A DNA stretch of 64,000 nucleotides, taken from NCBI GenBank assembly GCA_050949865.1, contig JBMNGN010000001.1, forward strand, positions 186,001 to 250,000. The letters run 5' to 3'. The notes beneath the pieces were generated by a model. It saw nothing but the letters and a program-made list of their open reading frames with translations. It was not told the origin of the DNA and did no database searches. Made by a program: the position numbers and the translations under genes. This DNA comes from JBMNGN01 sp050949865 (GTDB taxonomy: Bacteria > Bacillota > Syntrophomonadia > Syntrophomonadales > Syntrophomonadaceae). Shown one piece after another: positions 45,301 to 54,486 of the stretch (positions are counted from its first letter, which is position 1; each line of letters starts with the position of its first letter).

Positions 45301-45940
45301 CTTCCTCGAGTTCCGCGATGGGCAAGGCTGGCATTTGCGCAAGGCTCTTGCTTTTTGGTCTCTTCCTTCTTGGCTTCTTTTTTGCCGAGTATTGGGGTTC
45401 AATGGCTAATAGGTGATAGCCCCCTGACGAACTTGGGTAATCTGCATCTGTCGGTTCTGTTTCAATAGCCTCTTTTACTACTCTTACAATCGGGGTCAGA
45501 CAATACTCATTATAAAACCATCCCGAGAGTCTGTCGCATATCTCATCATCGATTAACATAGTGTATAAGTCCTGGTTGTCGGCGATAATATCTATTCTAT
45601 TATCGTTTATCTGTATGTTTAAAGACCCAAGCATATCAGGGTTGTTAAACAGGTAGCTGGACAAGCCCTGATGATCGCAGGTCAAAATGCGGCTAACCAG
45701 TTGGGAGTAGTTAAACGGAAACAATAATATCTTGATATGTTCCAGGAAAGGCAGCGAAGCTAGAAGGGTTTTGATCGTATTTTTAACAATTGAACTTTTG
45801 ATCGGTTCTTCGATTAAGATGGAAAATTGCCAGGTTTTCCGCTCTTTCAACACCTCTACCTTTTGAATTCGGGTGTTTTTCCAAAACCGGGCCATCTCTG
45901 AATCAATATGATATACAAAATTATAAAAACTGCCTGCCAC
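42314..45940 (-). CDS. polC: DNA polymerase III PolC, apparently without the exonuclease domain
   Basis: A 1,208-residue replicase alpha subunit, about 230 residues shorter than Bacillus PolC (1,437). Domains in order: N-terminal domain, OB fold (about 210-300), PHP (HAHTKMSAMDG at 312, YGVEAYLV at 368, YHIILLAAN at 384), zinc-binding CPEC...CVRC, polymerase catalytic GDKIPDIDLNFSG, helix-hairpin-helix and tail ending ISLFK. In PolC a DnaQ-type exonuclease interrupts PHP after the GxEA(N/Y) block; here only ~8 residues lie between. No FDVETTG motif is found anywhere. The gene is otherwise intact. Confidence 0.95.
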   Translation of the reverse strand: MAGSFYNFVYHIDSEMARFWKNTRIQKVEVLKERKTWQFSILIEEPIKSSIVKNTIKTLLASLPFLEHIKILLFPFNYSQLVSRILTCDHQGLSSYLFNNPDMLGSLNIQINDNRIDIIADNQDLYTMLIDDEICDRLSGWFYNEYCLTPIVRVVKEAIETEPTDADYPSSSGGYHLLAIEPQYSAKKKPRRKRPKSKSLAQMPALPIAELEEGLKAVVVQGEIWDKQANTLKDGRILMTYSLTDYNDSILVKSFLERPEDDSLQIGEWIAVRGSIRYDTYVRELVLFMDSYESLGHRTRVDNSKDKRIELHAHTKMSAMDGVADVTMLIKKAAEWGHPAIAITDHGTVQAFPNAYSASRDYNIKVIYGVEAYLVSEDKKEYPYHIILLAANEQGLRNLYYLVSISYLDYFYRHPKIPRAELEKHREGILVGSACEAGELFGVVMKNEPEEIINQIASFYDYFEIQPVENNLFLIRAGKVKDEDELRKINQTIVELGKKLGKPVVATGDVHFIDPEHEIFRRIIQAGQGYEDAEAQAPLYFRNTEEMLKEFAYLGTEDARKVVIENPLIINNRIKQLKPVPEGFYPPQIESAESEIIELTWKRARLLYGDNPPAIVTERIERELASITKHGFSVLYLIAHKLVKKSNQDGYLVGSRGSVGSSLVAFLTGITEVNPISPHYLCPECKYTEFFLSGETACGVDLPAKKCVRCGSELLRDGFDIPFETFLGFEGDKIPDIDLNFSGDYQYYAHQYVEELFGKENVFRAGTISTIAEKTAYGFVKKYAEERNIEIRNVEIMRLVQGITGVRRTTGQHPGGLIVVPHDHDIYEFTPLQHPADNKDSGVITTHFEYHAIGDQLVKLDILGHDDPTVLKVLEDLTGIKADSISLSDAETMKIFSGLEPLGVVKEQVLTSVGTYGIPEFGTRFVRQMLETTRPQSFGELIRISGLSHGTDVWLNNAQSLILEGVADLKQVICIRDDIMIYLIQKGLEKQHAFRIMEQVRKGRGLSKQEIALMLDCGVPQWYIDSCQKIKYMFPKAHAVAYVTMAFRIAYFKVYYPLEFYASFFTIRAEDFDIYTVLEGYDAVRKRIMEIEEAGLSASQKDRKLLPVLEVVLEMYARGFSFYPIDIYKSDAEKFLVEGKGLRLPFSALPNIGVSAAQGIVKAREEKKFLSIEDFQVRTHLNKTGMDLLRKNQCLAGLPETTQISLFK

Positions 45941-45976
45941 GGCATATCTCCTTTAGATAGTAGCTTAACTCAATTA

Positions 45977-46642
45977 TCAGTTTAATCTGTCTATAGCACG
46001 CAATCCATTTATTTGAGATAATTCGTTAACAACCTCTTCCATGGAAACCCCTGAGGGTAACTGTATCAGCAACTCAACTTCAAGGTCATTATCGCCTTCT
46101 ATCCTGGTTAATTGAATGTCCTTAATGGAGACCTCCAGATCTCCCAAAATTGAACCGATCCTGCCCACTTGGCCCGGCAAGTCCTTAACCACCATTACAA
46201 TCCCTTTATATTCCCGCATTCCGGTAATCTTTTGTTCAAACTTGATAAAATAAACAAGTATAAACAAGATTAACCCGGTGGTAATAATAGCCGGCAAATA
46301 CAAACCTGCCCCAACTGCCAGACCGATGCAGGCCACAACCCATAAACCAGCTGCCGTAGTTAGACCCCTTACCGTGGCTCCTTCACGGAGTATAGTTCCT
46401 GCTCCCAGAAAGCCGATCCCACTTACAACTTGAGCAGCAATCCTTCCCGGGTCAGCATTAACTGTCTGGTAATACTGGTAATACATATCCAGCGAAACAA
46501 TCATAGCCAGGGTTGACCCTACGCAGACCAGGGTATAGGTCCTCAATCCGGCAGGTCGGTTCAGACTTTCTCTTTCCAAACCGATTAAACCGCCAAGAAT
46601 ACCAGCCAGGGCCAACTTAAAGATTATCTCATATACTGTCAT
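45977..46642 (-). CDS. MgtC/SapB-family protein with C-terminal ACT-like domain
   Basis: A 221-residue membrane protein. The N-terminal MgtC domain has GGLIGLERES and DPGRIAAQVVSGIGFLGAGTI; about four helices. Residues ~145-221 form a cytosolic ACT-like domain (VVKDLPGQVGRIGSILGDLE). Sits between proS and polC, an insertion relative to the Bacillus order. Role probably modulation of membrane ion or ATPase function. Confidence 0.85.
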   Translation of the reverse strand: MTVYEIIFKLALAGILGGLIGLERESLNRPAGLRTYTLVCVGSTLAMIVSLDMYYQYYQTVNADPGRIAAQVVSGIGFLGAGTILREGATVRGLTTAAGLWVVACIGLAVGAGLYLPAIITTGLILFILVYFIKFEQKITGMREYKGIVMVVKDLPGQVGRIGSILGDLEVSIKDIQLTRIEGDNDLEVELLIQLPSGVSMEEVVNELSQINGLRAIDRLN

Positions 46643-46664
46643 TATCCGTACACCAACCTGACCA

Positions 46665-48377
46665 TTAAAACACCTCAGCAGCTATAATATCTTTGATCCG
46701 CGGGATAACCTCCTTAAGGTCCACCAATTCTATATCTTCTTGCCACCTAACTTTTAATTCCACCTTTTTTTCCTGTACGGCCTTTTGACCTATGGTTATG
46801 CGAATAGGTATGCCAATAAGATCCGCATCTTTAAACTTTACCCCGGCTCTTTCATCACGATCATCAATTAACACTTCAATGCCCTGGGATACCATTTCCT
46901 GATAAAACTCCATGGCCATCCGGTATTGTTCTGCCTTGTTTTTATTCACAGGTATTATAATTACATGATAAGGGGCAATGGGTATAGGCCATATTATACC
47001 ATCTTTGTCGTTATTTTGTTCAATAGCCGCAGCCATAGTACGGGAAACGCCAATACCATAACAGCCCATAACAAACGGCTGTTCCTTGCCGCTATTATCC
47101 AGGAAATTTGCATCCATCAAATCGGAATATTTAGTGCCCAGTTTAAAAATGTGCCCTACCTCTATCCCCCTGGTTGATTTGACATATCCTTCACAATTCG
47201 GACACTTGTCCCCGCTTTCCGCACACCGTAAATCAAGGAAACGCTCAGGGGTAGCCTCACGTCCCCAATTGACATTAATATAGTGGTAGTCATCCAGGTT
47301 AGCCCCGCAGACAAAATTTGACATATTGGCCACTTCATTATCGGCAAATATTCTCATCTTTATACCTACCGGTCCTAAGGAGCCGATTCCAGCTCCACAT
47401 ACCTTTTTAATGGCCTCTTCATCAGCCATTTTCAACTCATTACACCCTACGGCGTTTTTTAATTTTATTTCATTTAGCTGCCGATCCCCCCTGACTACAG
47501 CAGCTATCATCTCATTATCTGCATAATACAGCATAGTTTTAACCAGGGCTTCCTTGGGGAGTTCTAAATAATCGGCAACCTCTTGTATGCTCTTTTTCCC
47601 GGGAGTGTGTACTTTTCTTAATTGCTCAAAAGAGGCCCGATGGGTTATTGATGTTTCAGCTATACATACTGCCTTTTCTACATTGGCAGCATAATTACAA
47701 TTCTCGCAGTAGACAATTTCCGATTCGCCGCTTTCAGCCAATACGATAAATTCATGGCTTTCATTTCCGCCTATAGCACCACTGTCCGCCTCTACCACCC
47801 TGTATTGCAGGTTAAGCCTTTGAAAAATACGGCTATACGCTTGATACAAATTTCGGTAGGATTCATCCAATCCGTTCTCATCAATATCAAAAGAATAAGC
47901 GTCTTTCATGATAAATTCCCGACCCCGCATCAGTCCAAATCTCGGTCTAATCTCATCCCGGTACTTATTCTGGATCTGGTAAAGAAGCAATGGAAGATCC
48001 CGGTAGGAATGGACACAAGAATCTACCAAAGCAGTAATGATTTCTTCATGAGTAGGTCCAAGGGCAAACCCCCGGTGGTGCCGGTCGGTAAGTCTAAACA
48101 TTTCATCTCCATAAACCGACCACCTGCCTGATTTTTCCCATAACTCTTTAGGCTGAATTATTGGCATTATTACTTCTTGTCCACCTACATTAGTCATTTC
48201 CTCTCTAATTATCTTCATAATTTTGTTCAGCACCCTGTAGGCAAGGGGCAAATATGTATAGATACCCCCTGTAGTTTTCCGGATAAATCCAGCTCTCAAC
48301 AGTAATTGGTGGCTGATAATCTCAGCCTCACTTGGGGTTTCACGTAATGTCGGGTAGAATAATTCCGAGCACCTCAT
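46665..48377 (-). CDS. proS: Prolyl-tRNA synthetase (bacterial type)
   Basis: A 570-residue class II synthetase with the editing INS domain inserted between motifs 2 and 3. Motif 1 spans IMPIIQPKELWEKSGR, motif 2 RDEIRPRFGLMRGREFIMKD and motif 3 CYGIGVSRTMAA. Charges tRNA-Pro and clears Ala mischarging. Directly downstream of ispG. Confidence 0.96.
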   Translation of the reverse strand: MRCSELFYPTLRETPSEAEIISHQLLLRAGFIRKTTGGIYTYLPLAYRVLNKIMKIIREEMTNVGGQEVIMPIIQPKELWEKSGRWSVYGDEMFRLTDRHHRGFALGPTHEEIITALVDSCVHSYRDLPLLLYQIQNKYRDEIRPRFGLMRGREFIMKDAYSFDIDENGLDESYRNLYQAYSRIFQRLNLQYRVVEADSGAIGGNESHEFIVLAESGESEIVYCENCNYAANVEKAVCIAETSITHRASFEQLRKVHTPGKKSIQEVADYLELPKEALVKTMLYYADNEMIAAVVRGDRQLNEIKLKNAVGCNELKMADEEAIKKVCGAGIGSLGPVGIKMRIFADNEVANMSNFVCGANLDDYHYINVNWGREATPERFLDLRCAESGDKCPNCEGYVKSTRGIEVGHIFKLGTKYSDLMDANFLDNSGKEQPFVMGCYGIGVSRTMAAAIEQNNDKDGIIWPIPIAPYHVIIIPVNKNKAEQYRMAMEFYQEMVSQGIEVLIDDRDERAGVKFKDADLIGIPIRITIGQKAVQEKKVELKVRWQEDIELVDLKEVIPRIKDIIAAEVF

Positions 48378-48388
48378 TGGAGTCCCTC

Positions 48389-49435
48389 CTAAAATTGACT
48401 TATTTGCTCCAGCAGTTCATTTACTAATTCATTTTCTGGCACTTTTTTAATAATGTTACCATGTTTAAATATCAAACCAAAACCCCTGCCACCAGCTATA
48501 CCCAGATCGGCTTCTTTGGCCTCGCCAGGGCCGTTCACTACACATCCCATCACCGCAATCTTAATGGGTTTATCAATAAAGCGCACTTGCTCTTCAACTT
48601 CTTTGGCTATCCGCATAAGATCGATTTCGCACCTGCCACAGGTGGGACAAGAAATCAATTCAACACCTCTTTTTCTTATTCCCAGACTCCTTAAAATTTC
48701 ATACCCGGCCCATACCTCATATATGGGATCCGCAGTCATAGATATCCTAATGGTGTCTCCTATACCTTCATTAAGCAGGATTCCCAAACCCATAGCTGTT
48801 TTAATCAAAGCCCTTTCCATGGTTCCCGCTTCAGTAATACCTAAATGCAAAGGGTAATCTACCTTAGCAGCTATCATCCGGTAAGTTTGAACAGTCAATG
48901 GTACTGAGGATGCTTTAAGGGATATCTTTATACTATCAAAACCCATATCCTCCAGAATCCTTACATTATCCATAACGCTTTCTACCATGGCCTCAGCGGT
49001 AATACCCTTATATTTATTAACCAGTTTTTTATCAAGTGAACCAGCATTCACCCCTATCCTTATAGGTACATGGTGGTCCTTACAGGCTTCAACTACGGTT
49101 TTTATTTTTTTCTCATGTCCAATATTGCCGGGGTTAATTCGCAATCCATCAGCACCGGCCTTTATGCTTGCAAGGGCCAATCGGTAGTCAAAATGAATAT
49201 CCGCAACAATAGGAATACTGGTTCTCTTTTTTATCAGTTTAATGCTATTGGCGGCATCCTGGTTGATAACCGCAAGCCGCACAACTTCACATCCCGCAGA
49301 CTCCAGTTCATTAATCTGCTTAACGGTATTTTCAATATCACGAGTATCGGTATTAGTCATGGATTGAACAACTACCGGGTTTTCTCCCCCAATCTTAACT
49401 TTTCCAATTTTTATTACCCTGGTTTTACGCCGCAC
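48389..49435 (-). CDS. ispG: 4-hydroxy-3-methylbut-2-enyl diphosphate synthase
   Basis: A 348-residue [4Fe-4S] enzyme of the MEP isoprenoid pathway. Cluster ligands are seen in ISCPTCGRCEIDL and in AVMGCVVNGPGEA. Starts with the conserved TRVIKIGKVKIGGENPVVVQSM. Between rseP and proS, an arrangement common in Clostridia. Confidence 0.96.
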   Translation of the reverse strand: MRRKTRVIKIGKVKIGGENPVVVQSMTNTDTRDIENTVKQINELESAGCEVVRLAVINQDAANSIKLIKKRTSIPIVADIHFDYRLALASIKAGADGLRINPGNIGHEKKIKTVVEACKDHHVPIRIGVNAGSLDKKLVNKYKGITAEAMVESVMDNVRILEDMGFDSIKISLKASSVPLTVQTYRMIAAKVDYPLHLGITEAGTMERALIKTAMGLGILLNEGIGDTIRISMTADPIYEVWAGYEILRSLGIRKRGVELISCPTCGRCEIDLMRIAKEVEEQVRFIDKPIKIAVMGCVVNGPGEAKEADLGIAGGRGFGLIFKHGNIIKKVPENELVNELLEQISQF

Positions 49436-49486
49436 ATTAAATCACCATATTCCTTATCCATCTGGCTTTTAGCCGCCACCAGCCAA

Positions 49487-50518
49487 CTATCCTTTAATTA
49501 TGCGTATAATATCGTTGTAAGTAACAAAAATGATAAGGGTAATGAGAAACAGGAATCCTACCCAGTGAATAAATCCCTCTCTTTCAGGTTCCAAGGGCTT
49601 TCTCCTTATTGCTTCCACCAAGGCAAATACAATTCTACTTCCATCGAGAGCAGGAATGGGAAGCAAATTGATTATACCAAGGTTTATGCTTAAAAAAGCA
49701 GTAAACGCTAAAAGAAATACTGTACCTCCTTGAGCTGCTTCGCCGACCAATTGGGCAATCCCTACCGGACCGGCAAGATCCCCTGCTGAAGCACCACCGG
49801 TAATCAGGATCCACAGCCCGCCCAGAAGCATAATTGTCAGTTCATAAGTTTGTACAACCCCAGTCTTGATTGACTCAATAATCCCTTGTTTTTGGTAAAC
49901 CACCTGATTCATTACCCCTATGGCCGGTATCTCCGTGGCTTCATTTAATTCTGGAATTACATTTATTGATAGATTACTTTCGCTGCGCTTAATACTAAGC
50001 TCTAAAACCTCACCCGGCTGGCTCGCGGCAATTATACTGGTGAATTCTGTCCAACTGCCTACCCTCTGTCCGTTTACCATTAATATTTCATCATTTGGTC
50101 TGAGCCCCGCCAATTCAGCCGGTTTTCCCGCTACTATACTACCGATTACAGGCTGGTCTGAAGCCTGGGGAATGCCTATAAAAGTATAGGTATAGGCAAA
50201 TATCAGTATAGCCAGAACAAAATTCATAAATGGTCCGGCAAACGATACCCTCATTTTCTCCAATGGAGTCCGGTTGCTCAACCCTTTAGGATCCTCGTAG
50301 TCCCCCAGCTCTTCTCCGGCCATACGGACAAACCCCCCCAGCGGGATTAACCGGATCGAGTACATAACACCGTTTCTATTAATCGAAAACAAGCGATACC
50401 CAAAACCTAAGCTAAATTCGTGCACAGGTATTCCAATCCTTCTGGCTGCAGTAAAGTGGCCCCACTCATGAACCAGAATAAGAACTGCAATAATAATCAA
50501 GGTAATTATTATGGACAT
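49487..50518 (-). CDS. rseP: Site-2 protease RseP/RasP
   Basis: A 343-residue intramembrane zinc metalloprotease. The catalytic HEWGH is in the first helix (about residue 17) and the third zinc ligand in LPIPALDGSRI. One PDZ domain (PVIGSIVAGKPAELAGL) lies between. Cleaves membrane-bound anti-sigma factors or signal peptides in relatives. Its start overlaps the dxr stop by one base. Confidence 0.95.
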   Translation of the reverse strand: MSIIITLIIIAVLILVHEWGHFTAARRIGIPVHEFSLGFGYRLFSINRNGVMYSIRLIPLGGFVRMAGEELGDYEDPKGLSNRTPLEKMRVSFAGPFMNFVLAILIFAYTYTFIGIPQASDQPVIGSIVAGKPAELAGLRPNDEILMVNGQRVGSWTEFTSIIAASQPGEVLELSIKRSESNLSINVIPELNEATEIPAIGVMNQVVYQKQGIIESIKTGVVQTYELTIMLLGGLWILITGGASAGDLAGPVGIAQLVGEAAQGGTVFLLAFTAFLSINLGIINLLPIPALDGSRIVFALVEAIRRKPLEPEREGFIHWVGFLFLITLIIFVTYNDIIRIIKG

Positions 50519-51690
50519 TATTTAACCTCCTTCTTGGTTATTAGCTCCTCGCATATTTCCCTGGCCCAAGCATCTATTTCCATTATAGTGCCAACGTCTG
50601 TAGTGTGAATAACATCATGTTTGAGCATTACTTTTTCAACTAACCTTGGTATATCAATAAACCTTATGCGTCCAGCTAAAAAATTGCCTACCGCTGCTTC
50701 ATTAGCCGCATTCAAAACGGCTGGCATTGTCCCCCCGGTCTTTCCTGCAGAATAAGCCAGGGATAAAGACGGAAACTTGGTTAAATCCGGCGGTTCAAAA
50801 CTAATTGTGCCGAGGCTTCTGAAATCAAGTATTTTCGCCGGAGAATCCATCCTTAATGGGTAAGTCAAAGCATACTGTATTGGTATGCGCATATCAGGTA
50901 CACCTAAATGGGCCAGAAAAGAACCGTCAGCAAATTCTACCATTGAGTGAATTATGCTCTCTTTTTGAACAATTACTTCAATCGCCTGGTAGTCAACCTG
51001 AAACAGATGATGGGCTTCAATTACTTCCAGGCCTTTATTCATAAGGGTAGCTGAATCAATGGTAATTTTGGGTCCCATATCCCAGTTAGGATGCTTCAAT
51101 GCCATCTCCACGCTAATATGATTAAGCTGTTCCTGGGTATAGTGTCTGAAAGGTCCTCCTGACGCGGTTAACCAAATCCTTTTAAGATACGGTCTATCTC
51201 CCGCTAGACATTGAAAAATTGCAGAATGTTCACTATCCACCGGCAGCAGTAATACGGAATTTTCTCTTACCTGCTGCATTACAATATCCCCAGCCGCTAC
51301 CAAGGTCTCCTTATTGGCTAAGGCAATTCGCTTTTTCGACTTTATAGCTGACAAGGTCGGGAGTATTCCCACTGAACCGCTAAGGGCTACAAGCACTATA
51401 TCTGCCTCAGCCATGGAAGCTATTTCACACAAACCTTCCATGCCTTGCAATAACTCAACCGTATCGGGAACCGTTTCCTTTAGGTTTTTGTAGGCATTAG
51501 TATCTGTAACTGCAACTTTTCGAGGCTGATAACGCTCAATTTGCTGGTTAAGAACCTGAACTTCATCGCGAGCGGCAATTCCAACCACCTGAAATTTATC
51601 TTTATGCATATCAACTACTTCCAAGGCCTGCCTGCCAATGGATCCAGTAGAACCCAAAATTACCAGCCTTGTTTTTTCGGTACCATTCAT
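50518..51690 (-). CDS. dxr: 1-deoxy-D-xylulose 5-phosphate reductoisomerase
   Basis: A 390-residue NADPH enzyme converting DXP to MEP. ILGSTGSIGRQALEV is the nucleotide site; PVDSEHSAIFQCL and TASGGPFR line the metal/substrate site. ATG 51690 is chosen: it overlaps the preceding stop as TGATG and lies eight bases after GGAGG; an earlier TTG is part of the ribosome binding site. Confidence 0.96.
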   Translation of the reverse strand: MNGTEKTRLVILGSTGSIGRQALEVVDMHKDKFQVVGIAARDEVQVLNQQIERYQPRKVAVTDTNAYKNLKETVPDTVELLQGMEGLCEIASMAEADIVLVALSGSVGILPTLSAIKSKKRIALANKETLVAAGDIVMQQVRENSVLLLPVDSEHSAIFQCLAGDRPYLKRIWLTASGGPFRHYTQEQLNHISVEMALKHPNWDMGPKITIDSATLMNKGLEVIEAHHLFQVDYQAIEVIVQKESIIHSMVEFADGSFLAHLGVPDMRIPIQYALTYPLRMDSPAKILDFRSLGTISFEPPDLTKFPSLSLAYSAGKTGGTMPAVLNAANEAAVGNFLAGRIRFIDIPRLVEKVMLKHDVIHTTDVGTIMEIDAWAREICEELITKKEVK

Positions 51691-52805
51691 CACATTTTCC
51701 TCCAAATTAGCTGATTAAATACACCTGCTCTATAACAGGCAACAAATATTACTACCAAAACCGGGACTATAATCATTCCCTTAAAACCACCTATCTGCAG
51801 ACCGATATAAAGAGATACTAATGTTGCTAGGGGGTGCAGCCCAATATTATGGCCTACAACCTTTGGCTCTAAGGATTGTCTGACCACCGATATAACAGCA
51901 TATACCACAATCAAGCCGATCCCCAGAGAAGTTTTGCCTATTATGAATTGCCATAATATCCAGGGGATAAAAAGCAGGCCTGGACCTAAAACGGGAAGTA
52001 TATCCAACAGTCCAACAATTATGCCAATGGTTAGGATGTATTTAATCCCTAACAGCTTTAACGCAACCATAGTAACAACAGCAGTTGTTGATACCAGTAT
52101 CGAATAGGCCTTGACAAAACCTACCAGGGTCTTGAACAACTGCCCGATTACATCCCGGGTTTTCAAACGAGCCTTATCAGGTATTACCCCAAGAAAAAAT
52201 TCCCTAATCAGGGCTCGATCTTTCATAATAAAAAATGTGGCAATGGTGGAGATAATTAAGAAAATAAACAAACTGGGCAACATGGTCAGCCAGTTCACTA
52301 ATTGTTCAATACTTGCATCCATTAACCTATTAACTAATTTTAATAGGGCTTCCAGGCTATCTTCAATGGAATCTTGAATCTGCTGAGGAAGATCCAGCCG
52401 CAGGTAAAACAGCTGGATATCGTTAAATGATGTCATTACCCGGTCAATTATCTCATCAGAATTAGCCCTGGTGAAAAAATATAAACTGGTTACTTCCGAT
52501 ACGATGGTTGTCATAATGAGCACTATAAGATATGTCAGACCACCAAAACTCAAACCCAGGCTGGTTAAAACCGCTAGAGTTCGTCTAAATCGCAATTTGG
52601 TTTCAAAAAAAACTACCAGAGGTTCAATCAATACCGCCAAAATGACGGCAATTATAAAGGGGAGAAATAGTTCAGGTAAGTAGGATAAAATCTCTCCAAT
52701 TATAGGAAAAACGTAGGAATATAAAAAATGAGCGGCAACCAATAACATTACAATAATGGCGATTCTTGCCAGTAGTTTGAGGTATTTCTGTAAATCAAGA
52801 TCCAC
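51690..52805 (-). CDS. AI-2E family membrane permease
   Basis: A 371-residue integral membrane protein of the AI-2E/YtvI family with about seven to eight helices, a soluble segment around 110-190 and the family's conserved GIIVGLLDILPVLGPGLLFIPW. Substrates vary (some relatives export quorum signals or exchange Na+/H+), so none is assigned. Inserted between cdsA and dxr relative to Bacillus. Confidence 0.87.
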   Translation of the reverse strand: MDLDLQKYLKLLARIAIIVMLLVAAHFLYSYVFPIIGEILSYLPELFLPFIIAVILAVLIEPLVVFFETKLRFRRTLAVLTSLGLSFGGLTYLIVLIMTTIVSEVTSLYFFTRANSDEIIDRVMTSFNDIQLFYLRLDLPQQIQDSIEDSLEALLKLVNRLMDASIEQLVNWLTMLPSLFIFLIISTIATFFIMKDRALIREFFLGVIPDKARLKTRDVIGQLFKTLVGFVKAYSILVSTTAVVTMVALKLLGIKYILTIGIIVGLLDILPVLGPGLLFIPWILWQFIIGKTSLGIGLIVVYAVISVVRQSLEPKVVGHNIGLHPLATLVSLYIGLQIGGFKGMIIVPVLVVIFVACYRAGVFNQLIWRKM

Positions 52806-52830
52806 GTTTTTCCCTCTCTTTTCGTGTTCC

Positions 52831-53613
52831 TCAAATGTTTAACCAAAATAGATATATAACTGGAACAACCAGCATAAAGCTGTCAAATCTATCTAAAACC
52901 CCGCCGTGGCCAGGTATAATACGTCCAGAGTCTTTAACCCCAAAATACCTTTTAAATCCTGATATAAATAAATCACCCAATTGGGCAAATATGCTCGAAA
53001 ATAATCCCAATAATAATACATATGCGGGTTTTATAAAATCAAGGTCAACAATTAAGAAAAATAAACCTGCGGTTATAATCGATAAAAAAACCCCACCTAA
53101 GGCCCCCTCCCAGGTTTTGTTTGGGCTCAGTAACATGGTTAGCTTTCTCTTGCCCCACAATCTTCCGGCAAAGTAACCGCCTATATCGCTGCTCCAAGTG
53201 AGGATAAAGGCCAAGATAATTGCTGGAAAAGAATGCGGCAATGTATTAATCAAGAGGGCAAAACTAAATAAAAATCCTATATAGAAGGCTCCAAAAAAGC
53301 TGAGTGATACATCTTGGACTGTAACCTTTGGGTACCGGACTATCATTTCTAGTACAGTTAGGAATACAATACCTGCCAGGGAAAAAATCACTTTGTCTGG
53401 ATACAAGTAATAGCCTAAGGCTAAAAGAAGCAGCAAATATCCTTCAATAACCAGAGGGTGATGGCCTTTGTTTTTCATCATACTAAAATATTCATGCAAT
53501 CCAATTACCGCTAAAATGCCGAAAAATATCTGCCAGTATAACCCTCCAATAAAAAGGACGGCCAAAATTATAGGAATTCCAATAATGCTAGTAATTATCC
53601 TGGTTTTTAACAT
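52831..53613 (-). CDS. cdsA: Phosphatidate cytidylyltransferase
   Basis: A 260-residue membrane enzyme making CDP-diacylglycerol. The C-terminal signature SGFKRYFGVKDSGRIIPGHGGVLDRFDS is complete. About seven transmembrane segments. Follows uppS with overlapping stop/start. Confidence 0.95.
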   Translation of the reverse strand: MLKTRIITSIIGIPIILAVLFIGGLYWQIFFGILAVIGLHEYFSMMKNKGHHPLVIEGYLLLLLALGYYLYPDKVIFSLAGIVFLTVLEMIVRYPKVTVQDVSLSFFGAFYIGFLFSFALLINTLPHSFPAIILAFILTWSSDIGGYFAGRLWGKRKLTMLLSPNKTWEGALGGVFLSIITAGLFFLIVDLDFIKPAYVLLLGLFSSIFAQLGDLFISGFKRYFGVKDSGRIIPGHGGVLDRFDSFMLVVPVIYLFWLNI

Positions 53614-54377
53614 CAGTTGCTCATCCCATTTATATCCTGCTCCATTTTTTTCCTGCTTATACCTCCAAACCTCCTATCCCGGTTCTGGTAATCATTCAAT
53701 GCTTTCATAAGCTCCTCCTTCGAAAATTCAGGCCACATACAGTCAGTAATCCACAATTCCGCATAAGCAATCTGCCATAAAAGAAAATTGCTCAGCCTCA
53801 TTTCCCCTGCGGTTCTAATAACCAAATCGGGATCCGGCAAATCTTTGGTAGACAGTAACTGGGAAAAATCCTCCTCAGTAATCTCCCCGGCCGGCAATAA
53901 GCCATCAGCAGCTTGTTTTACCAGATGATTTACCGCTTCCAGTATCTCACGTCTTGAGCCGTAGTTCAAAGCAATATTTAGAATCATTCCTGTATTCTTA
54001 CTGGTGGTCCTCATAGCCTCTTTTACTACAATCTGGCACTCATGAGGCAGAGACTTGTAGTCACCCAAGATATTTATCCGGATGTTGTTCTCATGTAGCT
54101 CATCTAACTCCTTATGCATATACTCAACCAGTAGTTTCATTAGGTAATTAACTTCTTCTACTGGCCGCTTCCAATTTTCTGTGGAAAAAGCATAAACGGT
54201 AAGAACGGGAATCCCGATTTCAGCGCAGGTTTGAACTACCCCTTTTAATGAACTCATCCCTGCTCTATGTCCTGCAGTTCTTGGCAACAACCGTTTACGG
54301 GCCCATCTGCCGTTCCCATCCATAATTATGGCTATATGACGCGGAAGCTTGGCTATATTTATATTGTTCTCACGCAT
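53613..54377 (-). CDS. uppS: Undecaprenyl diphosphate synthase
   Basis: A 254-residue cis-prenyltransferase producing the C55 lipid carrier. HIAIIMDGNGRWA (catalytic Asp about 18), AFSTENWKRP and the C-terminal LWQIAYAELWIT are present. Together with dxr/ispG it links isoprenoid supply with wall synthesis in this gene block. Confidence 0.96.
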   Translation of the reverse strand: MRENNINIAKLPRHIAIIMDGNGRWARKRLLPRTAGHRAGMSSLKGVVQTCAEIGIPVLTVYAFSTENWKRPVEEVNYLMKLLVEYMHKELDELHENNIRINILGDYKSLPHECQIVVKEAMRTTSKNTGMILNIALNYGSRREILEAVNHLVKQAADGLLPAGEITEEDFSQLLSTKDLPDPDLVIRTAGEMRLSNFLLWQIAYAELWITDCMWPEFSKEELMKALNDYQNRDRRFGGISRKKMEQDINGMSN

Positions 54378-54413
54378 CTATTATAGTCTCCCTTTCGTAT
54401 TTCAAACTATAAA

Positions 54414-54431
54414 CCCCCTTTAAAAAGGGGG
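54414..54431 (-). terminator. Hairpin between frr and uppS
   Basis: CCCCCTTT/AAAGGGGG, 8-bp stem, 2-base loop. On the minus strand it is followed only by TTTATAG, on the plus strand by TATTTTT. It may be a partial terminator separating frr from uppS. Confidence 0.55.
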
Positions 54432-54486
54432 TATTTTTATAACCTTATTATAAATTATAACCTATGAAATGCTAAGGGTAGCAATA

